Counted from the first letter of the stretch, positions 1 to 5,652 are shown. The stretch is 7,418 nucleotides of DNA from an uncultured Bacillota bacterium (GCA_947088415.1 CAMUGK010000045.1:1-7418); one strand, 5' to 3'. Made by a program: numbers and translations. Notes: generated by a model not told the origin, from the sequence alone.

Positions 1-3000
1 AGAAGCCATATTATCTTTTAAAGTAAGTTTATCAAGATTCAAAACAAGAGTTTCATTGAGAGAATAACTATCATTTGTTCTATTCTTACCACGAATGTCT
101 GTCAAGAAGCCATCTTCAACTTTAACTTCAGGACGCTCTGAATCGCCATTAGAGAATTCAATAACATCTGTTGAAGTATTTCCTGAATAGTCAGAAACAG
201 AATATTCAAATCTATAAGTTCCATTTTCAACTAATTTAAGTTTAAGTTCATTATTCTCATAGAAGAGATTGCCAGAACGTTCATTATCCCAGTTTTCCAT
301 TGTGATTGTTTCTCTTGTAGTTGAAGTTGTTGCACTTGCGCTTGAGATAACAATTGTCACGCTAGAATTTTTAGGGTCAATGCCAAGTTTGCTTTCTTCA
401 GTTGCGTTAATTCTTGGAATAACAATTGTGTCGCCAACGTTTTTATGAGTTTGATAGTCTGGGCTTGCCTTGTATTCATCCATATGGAGAGTTGGAGCTT
501 TGTCGTCAGTTACTTTAACTTTTAAAACTCGTTCTGGAAGTGGTACAAGTTTAATTTTCAAACCTTCAAGAGTTTCTGCAGTAACACTTTTATCTTTTTG
601 GAAAATACCATCTGCGTCATAGTTCCCTACAATAAGTGTTTCGTTTATCATATCTGGCATAACAAGTTTGCCATTATATTCCAAATTACCATCAGCATTT
701 ACTGAAACATTAGGAGTTCCAACAACATAGCTTACAAGATATACTGAATATTTAAGTGAATAATTCCCTGAAGCATGTGCAACAAAGTGATTGTTTGAAA
801 GTTCATAATAGTTTGTTTCGGCACTTGCAGTTGAAATGCTGTAATAAAGTGCTGTCTTAACATCGTTATCTTTCTTGAAGCCTGCATAAGCAGTTTCACC
901 AGTGCTTTCGCTTGTGTCAATAACTTTGATTGTTGGAGAAGGCAATGCTTTTCTTTCGCTAACTTTAGGTTCAAGTGGAGTTTTTTCGTCAATATTGCCA
1001 ATTACTGGATTTTTAGTATCTGGGTCACTTTCTGCTTTATAATCGAAGAAAGTTGCAATACTATTTCCACCAGCGTCACGAACTGTAACTACAACTCTAT
1101 ATTGACCAGCGTAAGAAGGTGTAAATGAACCAGCAACAAGAGTATATCTATTAAGATAAGTTTCTTTTGTTGCAGAAGAGTCTCTGCTTGGCCACAAAGT
1201 ATAGTTTGTTTTTACATCATCGCCACTTCCAGTTGTTGTAACATAATAAACTTCAACAGAATGGCTCATATAACCAACAAGGTCATCTGTATATTCAAGA
1301 GTTGGTAAAGTAACAGGTTTGCCTTGTTTTTGGTTCATGTTTGTTGTTGTGTCATAATTCTTTGTTGATTTAAGAGTTGGAGCAATTTTATCATTTGAAG
1401 AAGCAATGTCAACAACTTGGCTGAAATAACCATTGTTGCCATAATCATCAGTTGCAACAACAAAGATTTCAAGTTTGTTTGCTGTTTCTGGTTTTTCTTT
1501 TGCAAGATTGATTGAAATTTGATTGTTTGATTTAACTTCAGGCTTAATGAAACCTTCACCTAGATGTGTGCCTTGAGATGCAAACCATTTGTCAACTACT
1601 TTTCCGCTGTTATCCTTTACAACTGAGTTTTCATTTGTGATAACTTTAATTGTTTCAGAATTATTAGTAGTTATAGGTGCCTTATTATTCAAATATCTAT
1701 AATAAACTTGTGCTTCAACAAGGTTATCTTCGCCAGAAGCATCACTTGCTGATGGAAGATTGAAAGCAATTGTATCATCTGGAAGATAAGCATTTTGAAG
1801 TGAAGAAGAGAATGTGATTGTAGGTGCAACAACATCTTTATAATCTTTAGATTCTTTAATTTCGATTGAAACATAATCTTTTTCAGTTTTGTTGCCTGCT
1901 TTATCTCGAGCTGTATAGTAAAGATTATAAGTTTGAGCAGTATATTCAAAATTATTTGGAACATAAGCGATTCCAATAAGTTGTAAAGCCTCTTTAAGTT
2001 CATCTAAGTTGAAGCCTTCTTTGCCTTCCTCAAATACAACATTGGAAAGGTCTTTTACAACAGTTGTCTTGTCTTCAGCATAAACTTTAGCATTTGCAAA
2101 ATCTTCTCTTTTAAAAGCTTCGCCAGTGATTGGGTTTATTTTAAGATCATTTGCAACTATTAAGAATTTTTTCTCTTTAAGAGTTGACAAAATTAAATCA
2201 TTGTCAGATTCTCCCGAAAGACCCAACTTGTTTGCAATAGTAATATTGTCTGACATGAAACGTTGAGCAGCACTAATGGTATCATTATCTAATTTTTTGA
2301 AGTTTAAGATAAGGTTATAGTCATTATATTCACTTGTAGAGAAAACTGAATGACCTGCTTGATTTCTTAAAATACGATTTAAAGTCATGCCTTCGGTTGA
2401 AACGTTATCTTTTGCACCGATTGCATAAACAACAATGTTTCTATTAACAGTTCTTGACTTGATATCTTTCTTTGCACTGATAAAGTCATCTTTGCCGTCT
2501 TTGTCTGTAATTTTTCCGTCTGCTGCATTATAAATTGCAATTGTTGGAGCAATATCGTCAGCAACTTTGTCAATAAAGATTTCTTTTGTTACAATTTTAT
2601 GAGAATCATTCTTGTCTTTGTGATAGAAGTCAGTTACTGTATAAACAAGTTTATAATCCCCGTCTACTGGAGCAGTAAAGGTATTTTTCTCCGTATCAAT
2701 GCAAGAAGCATCAACTTTTATTGAATAATCTCCTGTTGCAGGGTCTCTTCTGAAAGCTTCAACTTTGAAATAAACATTTACGCTTTCATTTGCAGGAGCA
2801 TCTTTTGAAGATGTTGTAGCTGAAATTGATGGAAGATTAACAGGTTCACCAGTAGAAGCTTTTGTAGGCTCTGTGGTTGAATATGAAGCTGTAAGAGTGT
2901 AACCATTTTCTTTCTTATCATTTTTATAATAACCCTCTTTAACTTCAAAGGTTTTTGCAAGGCTTGAAACAAATTGTCCATTAACTTTATAGGTATAAGT

Positions 3001-3795
3001 GATTGTATAAGACCCTACACCAGAGTTTTTCAAAGTTTGTCCATCAACAGCAAAAAGGTTTTCTTTGCCGTCAACAGGTTTTAAAGCAGTAGAAATATCA
3101 ACATCTATATTAGAGCCACCAGTTATAGAAATTAAAACATATTCAGTTTCACTTGTAGAAACGTCAGAAAGAAGACCTTTGATAGTTTTCTTTTCATCGC
3201 CATCGACAAGTTTTGGCATTGGAAGAACAACATCTTTTCCATTGTCGCCAACTAAAGCAATATCATAAATTGAAGGAAGAACATCTTCGGTATTGGTTGG
3301 AAATTCAAGTTTAGCTTCACTTGCAACGCAGTTTACGTCATAAGAATATGAATAAGCGTCAACCCCTTCGCCAACTGTATAAGTGATGGTATAAGTTCCA
3401 ATCAATTTTGGAGTGAAAGTTCCAACAAAAGATTTATCAGAAGATGTATTTGCAACAATATCTTCTTCGATATTGGAATTTTTATATTTAACAGAAATAT
3501 CACTCTTTAAAGAGCCACCTGCAACACCTTTATTATAATCTTTGTCAAATACATTTGGAGTTTCAACACCCCCTACAGTATATTTTGCAGTTTTAATTTG
3601 ATAAGGAGTGCCTTTGCTTGCAGTTTTGTCGACTTTATCGACTGAGATAGATTTTGCAACGCCTTCTGCCGCCCCTGCTGGACGAAGATTAGACAAAGAT
3701 GCAAAAGGAATTGCTGAAGCTGAAATAACGCAAGCAATGCCGAGAACTGCCCCTTTTAAGATTTTGTTTGTCTTGTTTTTTGATGTTTTTGTCAT
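1..3795 (-). CDS. Large secreted or surface protein with multiple bacterial Ig-like modules (partial, C-terminus beyond window)
   Basis: The frame opens at ATG 3795 and runs without a stop to base 1: 1265 codons, with the C-terminus outside the window. The start is supported by GAGGT six bases upstream and by a promoter behind it. Residues 1-43 form an export signal: a Lys-rich start (MTKTSKNKTNKILK), a hydrophobic core (about 15-34) and a small-residue stretch near AGAA for cleavage. The rest is a chain of beta-rich modules. Each ends in a strand like GxYxxxYxVxDxxGN: GTYTITYT (~133), GSYTITYTY (261), GDYKLVYTVTD (379), TYNLYYTARDKAGN (622), TDDYGN (782), AGQYRVVVTVRDAGGN (896), SGNYSLKYSV (1009) and NGTYRFEYSVSDYSGN (1191). 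New modules often open with D-x-x-APT. This is the usual signature of bacterial surface Ig-like domains (DUF5011/HYR type). Inferred role: cell-surface or extracellular adhesion or scaffold protein. No catalytic domain is visible, and any cell-wall anchor would lie off-window. Confidence 0.85.
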   Translation of the reverse strand, partial: MTKTSKNKTNKILKGAVLGIACVISASAIPFASLSNLRPAGAAEGVAKSISVDKVDKTASKGTPYQIKTAKYTVGGVETPNVFDKDYNKGVAGGSLKSDISVKYKNSNIEEDIVANTSSDKSFVGTFTPKLIGTYTITYTVGEGVDAYSYSYDVNCVASEAKLEFPTNTEDVLPSIYDIALVGDNGKDVVLPMPKLVDGDEKKTIKGLLSDVSTSETEYVLISITGGSNIDVDISTALKPVDGKENLFAVDGQTLKNSGVGSYTITYTYKVNGQFVSSLAKTFEVKEGYYKNDKKENGYTLTASYSTTEPTKASTGEPVNLPSISATTSSKDAPANESVNVYFKVEAFRRDPATGDYSIKVDASCIDTEKNTFTAPVDGDYKLVYTVTDFYHKDKNDSHKIVTKEIFIDKVADDIAPTIAIYNAADGKITDKDGKDDFISAKKDIKSRTVNRNIVVYAIGAKDNVSTEGMTLNRILRNQAGHSVFSTSEYNDYNLILNFKKLDNDTISAAQRFMSDNITIANKLGLSGESDNDLILSTLKEKKFLIVANDLKINPITGEAFKREDFANAKVYAEDKTTVVKDLSNVVFEEGKEGFNLDELKEALQLIGIAYVPNNFEYTAQTYNLYYTARDKAGNKTEKDYVSIEIKESKDYKDVVAPTITFSSSLQNAYLPDDTIAFNLPSASDASGEDNLVEAQVYYRYLNNKAPITTNNSETIKVITNENSVVKDNSGKVVDKWFASQGTHLGEGFIKPEVKSNNQISINLAKEKPETANKLEIFVVATDDYGNNGYFSQVVDIASSNDKIAPTLKSTKNYDTTTNMNQKQGKPVTLPTLEYTDDLVGYMSHSVEVYYVTTTGSGDDVKTNYTLWPSRDSSATKETYLNRYTLVAGSFTPSYAGQYRVVVTVRDAGGNSIATFFDYKAESDPDTKNPVIGNIDEKTPLEPKVSERKALPSPTIKVIDTSESTGETAYAGFKKDNDVKTALYYSISTASAETNYYELSNNHFVAHASGNYSLKYSVYLVSYVVGTPNVSVNADGNLEYNGKLVMPDMINETLIVGNYDADGIFQKDKSVTAETLEGLKIKLVPLPERVLKVKVTDDKAPTLHMDEYKASPDYQTHKNVGDTIVIPRINATEESKLGIDPKNSSVTIVISSASATTSTTRETITMENWDNERSGNLFYENNELKLKLVENGTYRFEYSVSDYSGNTSTDVIEFSNGDSERPEVKVEDGFLTDIRGKNRTNDSYSLNETLVLNLDKLTLKDNMAS

Positions 3796-3801
3796 TTTAT
3801 A

Positions 3802-3806
3802 ACCTC
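3802..3806 (-). promoter_or_regulatory. Ribosome binding site of the Ig-like surface protein
   Basis: The minus strand reads GAGGT, six bases before ATG 3795. It fixes this ATG as the start and agrees with the signal peptide that follows directly. Confidence 0.75.
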
Positions 3807-3836
3807 GCATGATAATAAAGTATTTTTCAACACCCT

Positions 3837-3865
3837 ATTTTATATTATTTTCAAGGGATTGTCAA
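3837..3865 (-). promoter_or_regulatory. Housekeeping sigma-70/SigA-type promoter for the surface protein
   Basis: The minus strand has a perfect -35 TTGACA (3865-3860), a 17-bp spacer and a -10 TAAAAT (3842-3837, five of six consensus bases). Transcription would start near 3830, giving a leader of about 35 bases before ATG 3795. This is the best promoter in the window and suggests strong expression in growing cells. Confidence 0.75.
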
Positions 3866-4006
3866 GAAAAATGCCTTATTAAAATTAAAAATATTTTGTG
3901 ATTGGCAAAAGGTATTATGCGTAAGAAAAAACACTAGTTTTGTCGAAAAATAAAAATAACAATTAAATGTAAAAAAATATCTTCAAATATGCACACTTAT
4001 TCACTT

Positions 4007-4044
4007 TTGACAATAAGATGTTAATGTGCGGTTAAAAACGCACA
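4007..4044 (+). promoter_or_regulatory. Possible promoter/operator region upstream of the Cys-rich gene
   Basis: A TTGACA lies at 4007-4012, but no good -10 follows at 16-18 bp; the nearest is a weak TTAAAA at 4032. A short inverted repeat, TGTGCG (4025-4030) and CGCACA (4039-4044) with an 8-base loop, sits 31 bases before the start codon. It has no T-run, so it is not a terminator. It could be an operator, a leader hairpin, or part of a promoter for another sigma factor. No clean sporulation sigma motif could be matched. Confidence 0.3.
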
Positions 4045-4064
4045 AATACATAAGTAAAAATTTT

Positions 4065-4070
4065 AGGAGG
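4065..4070 (+). promoter_or_regulatory. Strong ribosome binding site of the Cys-rich small protein
   Basis: Full AGGAGG five bases before ATG 4076. Such a strong site supports this 60-codon ORF being a real, well-translated gene. Confidence 0.8.
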
Positions 4071-4075
4071 AACAA

Positions 4076-4258
4076 ATGAATTTCTTTAACAATGGTTGTG
4101 GCAACAACACATGTGGTTGCCAAGGCGGTTGTGATATTTGCTCTATCGTTGTATTAATGTTATTATTACAATGCTGTGGTTGCGGATGTCAAATTGACCC
4201 TTGCACACTTATTTTCCTTTTACTCATTTGTGGTTGTGGAAATAACTGCTGCAAATAA
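4076..4258 (+). CDS. Small cysteine-rich protein with two hydrophobic segments
   Basis: A 60-residue protein with a perfect Shine-Dalgarno site and its own terminator, so it is probably a single-gene transcript. Fourteen residues are Cys (8, 13, 15, 19, 22, 33, 34, 36, 38, 43, 52, 54, 58, 59), most in C-G-C or C-C clusters with Gly and Asn. Two hydrophobic stretches (about 24-31 and 45-51) alternate with three Cys clusters. The second half repeats the first: D20-x-C22-S then a hydrophobic run then C33-C-G-C-G, and D41-x-C43-T then a hydrophobic run then C52-G-C-G. It has no basic signal-peptide start. It resembles the short Clostridia proteins that automated pipelines name 'chorion class high-cysteine' proteins; that link is from memory, and the insect chorion name probably reflects composition only. 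Possible roles are a cross-linked coat or envelope component, or metal/thiol binding. The function is unknown. Confidence 0.8.
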   Translation: MNFFNNGCGNNTCGCQGGCDICSIVVLMLLLQCCGCGCQIDPCTLIFLLLICGCGNNCCK

Positions 4259-4279
4259 GAAAAAATCTAATTGCTTCTT

Positions 4280-4311
4280 AAAAGAGAATTTGAAAAAAAT
4301 TCTCTTTTTTT
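4280..4311 (+). terminator. Rho-independent terminator after the Cys-rich gene
   Basis: A perfect 12-bp stem, 4280-4291 paired with 4297-4308, has a 5-base loop and merges into a run of seven T (4305-4311). It begins 22 bases after the TAA stop. The stem is mostly A-T with two G-C pairs. Confidence 0.8.
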
Positions 4312-4344
4312 AATTATAATATATAGATTAAAAGCTAACTCAAA

Positions 4345-4365
4345 CAAAATTTTTTGGGAATTTTG
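4345..4365. other. Inverted repeat upstream of the PH-domain gene
   Basis: CAAAATT (4345-4351) and AATTTTG (4359-4365) form a perfect 7-bp inverted repeat with a 7-base spacer. It lies just upstream of the putative -35 of the next gene, so it could be a regulator site. In such A+T-rich DNA it could also be chance. Confidence 0.25.
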
Positions 4366-4374
4366 AAAAAACTC

Positions 4375-4403
4375 TTTACTTTTTAAGGTTTTTCGGCTAT
4401 TAT
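4375..4403 (+). promoter_or_regulatory. Candidate promoter of the PH-domain gene
   Basis: TTTACT (4375-4380, four of six consensus bases), a 17-bp spacer and TATTAT (4398-4403, five of six). The predicted start near 4410 leaves only a very short leader before the ribosome site at 4413, so this is tentative. A terminator lies between this gene and the previous one, so some promoter is expected in 4312-4410. Confidence 0.35.
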
Positions 4404-4412
4404 TAATTTATC

Positions 4413-4417
4413 GGAGG
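4413..4417 (+). promoter_or_regulatory. Ribosome binding site of the PH-domain gene
   Basis: GGAGG, six bases before ATG 4424; it supports this start codon. Confidence 0.7.
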
Positions 4418-4423
4418 ACTATT

Positions 4424-4801
4424 ATGAGATTTCCAAAAGGAACAAAAGTTTTATGGCAAGACAGAAAAAGATATTTTGGTTTGCCTTGGTCATTTTATAG
4501 ATATTATTTAGTTGAAAAAGAAGGCGAATGGATTAAGTTATTCCGCCACAAAGGTTTTTTAACTTATATTATTGATGAAATTAATGTTTATCGTTGTTTT
4601 GACCTTACATTGCAACTTTCTCTTGCAGACAAGATTTTCAAAACTGGAACAATTGAAATTTATTCAAACGATGCAAAAGCACCTTGTTTCCACTTACGTC
4701 ACATTGCAAAAGCTTATGAAGTGAGAGATATGCTTTCTTCTTTAATTGAAGTTGAAAGAAAAAAACGCCATGTCGGCATTACCGAACTTCAATCTTTCTA
4801 G
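4424..4801 (+). CDS. Bacterial PH (bPH_2-like) domain protein, 125 aa
   Basis: A single small domain fills nearly the whole protein. After a short N-terminus come the landmarks of the short Clostridia bPH proteins: R-x-R-Y-F-G-L-P-W-S-F-Y-x-Y (14-27), K-G-F-L (43-46), D-E-I-x-x-Y-R (51-57), D-L-T-L-x-x-S-L (60-67), K-I-F-K-T-G-T-I-E-I-Y-S-x-D (70-83), F-H-L-R-H-I (89-94) and an amphipathic helix with V-R-D-M-L-x-x-L-I-E (100-109). The YdbT/bPH_2 family shares this G-T-I then F-x-L pattern. No signal peptide or membrane segment is seen, so it should be cytosolic or membrane-peripheral. The family has no single known function; it is thought to serve as a binding module. Length is normal and the gene looks intact. 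Its 3' end abuts the repeat block: the last base of its TAG stop is the first base of a repeat copy. No terminator follows directly; the first one downstream is at 5125. Confidence 0.8.
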   Translation: MRFPKGTKVLWQDRKRYFGLPWSFYRYYLVEKEGEWIKLFRHKGFLTYIIDEINVYRCFDLTLQLSLADKIFKTGTIEIYSNDAKAPCFHLRHIAKAYEVRDMLSSLIEVERKKRHVGITELQSF

Positions 4802-4821
4802 CAACCAGATGTTGCACGATT
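4801..4821. repeat. Short hairpin repeat R2, copy 1
   Basis: GCAACCAGATGTTGC followed by ACGATT. The inverted arms GCAAC/GTTGC enclose a 5-base loop. It is 20/21 identical to copy 2 at 4889. It starts on the final base of the PH gene's stop codon. Confidence 0.65.
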
Positions 4822-4888
4822 GTCTATTGGGTGTGTTTGAAAGTCTAAGCGATAATTAATTCACCCTGAAAAAGCCTAACGCTTGGCG

Positions 4889-4909
4889 GCAACCAAATGT
4901 TGCACGATT
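4889..4909. repeat. Short hairpin repeat R2, copy 2
   Basis: GCAACCAAATGTTGC plus ACGATT. It matches copy 1 at 20 of 21 bases (A for G in the loop), lies 88 bp downstream and has the same orientation. Confidence 0.65.
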
Positions 4910-4950
4910 AAGTTGAGTTGTTTTATTTTTTATGAAAAGCAATCATTATT

Positions 4951-4978
4951 TGTCATTCTGAGCGTAGTCGAAGAATCT
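4951..4978 (+). repeat. Palindromic repeat family 1, unit A
   Basis: TGTCATTCTGAGCG...TCGAAGAATCT. The arms ATTCT (4955-4959) and AGAAT (4972-4976) pair, flanked inside by GA on both sides of an 8-base interior. This text is a commonly seen dispersed intergenic repeat in bacterial genomes (from memory). Confidence 0.75.
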
Positions 4979-4991
4979 AAAGTCCTTAAAA

Positions 4992-5006
4992 ACAGCCATT
5001 GGCTGT
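4992..5006. repeat. Short perfect palindrome preceding unit F
   Basis: ACAGCCA-T-TGGCTGT, a 7-bp inverted repeat around one central base. A partial relative, ACTATTGGCTGT, occurs near 5322-5333 before a T-run. It may be the end of a repeat element. Confidence 0.45.
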
Positions 5007-5045
5007 CATTTCAACCAAAGTCCGTAGGACGACGCGGAGAAATCT
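5004..5045 (+). repeat. Palindromic repeat family 2, unit F
   Basis: TGTCATTTCAACCAAAG...CGGAGAAATCT. The outer arms ATTTC (5008-5012) and GAAAT (5039-5043) pair. The interior holds a second small hairpin, GTCC-GTA-GGAC. It is related to units G and H. Confidence 0.65.
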
Positions 5046-5124
5046 TCGCTTTAAGCGATTAGGTAAAGTTAAACATTGTGACATAGAAACCGACATTTCA
5101 GTCATCTTACAACAAAATATTTGT

Positions 5125-5152
5125 CGACCAGCACACATGCTGGTCGTTTTTT
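5125..5152 (+). terminator. Strong stand-alone Rho-independent terminator
   Basis: A perfect 9-bp stem CGACCAGCA (5125-5133)/TGCTGGTCG (5138-5146) with loop CACA and six T (5147-5152). The stem is G+C-rich, so this is a strong terminator for plus-strand transcription. No gene lies directly upstream. It may end read-through from the PH-domain gene 324 bases upstream, an unrecognised RNA, or be the relic of a lost gene. Confidence 0.75.
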
Positions 5153-5157
5153 ATATC

Positions 5158-5171
5158 ATTCTGAGAAGAAT
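5158..5171 (+). repeat. Palindromic repeat family 1, minimal unit E
   Basis: ATTCT-GAGA-AGAAT: the family-1 arms with the two GA steps joined directly and no interior. It is preceded by TC as in the other units. As RNA it would be a hairpin capped by a GNRA (GAGA) tetraloop. Confidence 0.5.
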
Positions 5172-5220
5172 GCCCTGTCGTTATTTTGGTGACCCGAACG
5201 AAGTGAGCCTTGAGCGAAAG

Positions 5221-5263
5221 CCACCCGAGATTCTTCGACGCTGCTCAGAATGACAACGGGTGG
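5221..5263. repeat. Compound palindrome enclosing unit B
   Basis: CCACCCG (5221-5227) and CGGGTGG (5257-5263) are perfect 7-bp inverted arms flanking family-1 unit B almost exactly. Unit B contributes a further ATTCT/AGAAT stem, so the whole could fold as one long imperfect hairpin. Confidence 0.6.
5228..5255 (-). repeat. Palindromic repeat family 1, unit B
   Basis: Read on the minus strand it matches unit A at 25 of 28 bases. The only differences are three adjacent bases in the interior; the arms and both GA steps are unchanged. The orientation is opposite to unit A. Confidence 0.75.
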
Positions 5264-5348
5264 CGTAGTCGAAAGGTCTAGCGTTAGTGTCGTGTCGAAA
5301 AATCTTACAACCTTAGAAACAACTATTGGCTGTTTTTTTGTTGTCTTT

Positions 5349-5385
5349 AGATCCTTCGACTCGACTTCGTCGGCTCAGGATGACA
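5349..5385 (-). repeat. Palindromic repeat family 1, unit C (covariant arms)
   Basis: On the minus strand: TGTC-ATCCT-GA then a longer interior containing CGAC-GAA-GTCG, then GA-AGGAT-CT. The arms change from ATTCT/AGAAT to ATCCT/AGGAT on both sides, which keeps pairing intact. Confidence 0.7.
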
Positions 5386-5396
5386 ACACTGTCGCC

Positions 5397-5420
5397 TTTT
5401 CGACCAAAGTGGAGAAATCT
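5397..5420 (+). repeat. Palindromic repeat family 2, unit G (short form)
   Basis: TTTTCGACCAAAGTGGAGAAATCT. It shares TTTC-[GA]-ACCAAAG and GGAGAAATCT with unit F but lacks F's central hairpin. Confidence 0.6.
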
Positions 5421-5469
5421 CAAAAGATGTTTCGACAGCGGTTGCAAAGCACCCTTGCTCAACATGATA

Positions 5470-5490
5470 GCGGCCAAATGTCGCCCGACT
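5470..5490. repeat. Short repeat R2, divergent copy 3
   Basis: GCGGCCAAATGTCGCCCGACT aligns with the 4887-4909 copy (GCGGCAACCAAATGTTGCACG) after a three-base gap. It directly abuts family-1 unit D. Confidence 0.45.
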
Positions 5491-5492
5491 AT

Positions 5493-5521
5493 TGTCATTC
5501 TGAGGCAAAGCCGAAGAATCT
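5493..5521 (+). repeat. Palindromic repeat family 1, unit D
   Basis: TGTC-ATTCT-GA-GGC-AAA-GCC-GA-AGAAT-CT: outer arms, symmetric GA steps and a perfect inner GGC/GCC stem with an AAA loop. It is the most regular hairpin of the set. Confidence 0.7.
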
Positions 5522-5528
5522 TTTGGGT

Positions 5529-5570
5529 TTTCTCCACGACGTTCACGTTGTTCACTCTGGTCGAAATGAC
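5529..5570 (-). repeat. Palindromic repeat family 2, unit H
   Basis: On the minus strand: GTCATTTCGACCAGAGTG, a variable middle, then GTGGAGAAAA. It shares CATTTCGACC and GTGGAGAAA with units F and G but has the opposite orientation. Confidence 0.6.
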
Positions 5571-5619
5571 GCAAAAGTGCGTATAGTAGAAAATATTGAT
5601 ATTAAAGAGCTTGAACAAT

Positions 5620-5651
5620 AAAAATCCATAGGTTAACCCTATGGATTTTTT
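5620..5651. terminator. Bidirectional Rho-independent terminator
   Basis: A perfect 12-bp stem, AAAATCCATAGG (5621-5632)/CCTATGGATTTT (5638-5649), with a 5-base loop. T-runs follow on both strands: six T at 5646-5651 on plus, five on minus (5624-5620). It sits three bases past the TGA of the minus-strand gene ending at 5653 and also insulates that gene from transcripts leaving the repeat block. Confidence 0.85.
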
Positions 5652-5652
5652 A

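Larger units (their letters stand above)
4802..5620. other. Gene-free block filled with dispersed palindromic repeats
   Basis: This roughly 820-base stretch is visibly richer in G+C than its surroundings and shows no credible gene. Several ORFs over 75 codons cross it in different frames on both strands, but they are made of repeat text (for example translated C-H-S-E-A-x-P-K-N-L), overlap one another and have no good ribosome sites. It contains at least eight hairpin units in two families, three R2 copies and one intrinsic terminator, listed separately. Degenerate scraps of the same text occur at about 5263-5307 (GTAGTCGAAAGGTCT, TCGAAAAATCT). Parts not explained: 4822-4886, 4910-4950, 5046-5120 and 5424-5468. 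The block may be an accumulation site for non-autonomous elements between two transcription units. Confidence 0.7.

Noticed and set aside
732..2981. Five minus-strand ORFs of 62-104 codons at 732-1001, 1335-1559, 1689-2003, 2385-2573 and 2778-2981
   Set aside because: They are out-of-frame shadows of the same surface protein, rich in Leu, Gln and Lys in the way expected of shifted A+T-rich coding sequence.
3065..3802. Two plus-strand ORFs at 3065-3268 and 3608-3802
   Set aside because: They are antisense shadows of the large minus-strand surface protein, which is open across the whole region with a clear signal peptide.
4049..4057. Sporulation sigma (SigE/SigK) -10 box before the Cys-rich gene
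   Set aside because: CATAAGTAA only partly matches and no matching -35 is found at the right distance.
4801..4909. R2 hairpins as terminators of the PH-domain gene
   Set aside because: The 5-bp stems are not followed by a T-run; the tails read ACGATT.
4999..5253. 84-codon plus-strand ORF
   Set aside because: It lies across repeat units and the orphan terminator, has no good ribosome site and its protein resembles nothing but translated repeats.
4951..5570. CRISPR array
   Set aside because: The units are in both orientations, unevenly spaced and variable in length, with no uniform spacers or cas genes.
5250..5621. 123-codon plus-strand ORF with competing ORFs on both strands
   Set aside because: Its text is the translation of hairpin units C, G, D and H. 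Overlapping ORFs of similar length in other frames show that this reflects repeat composition.
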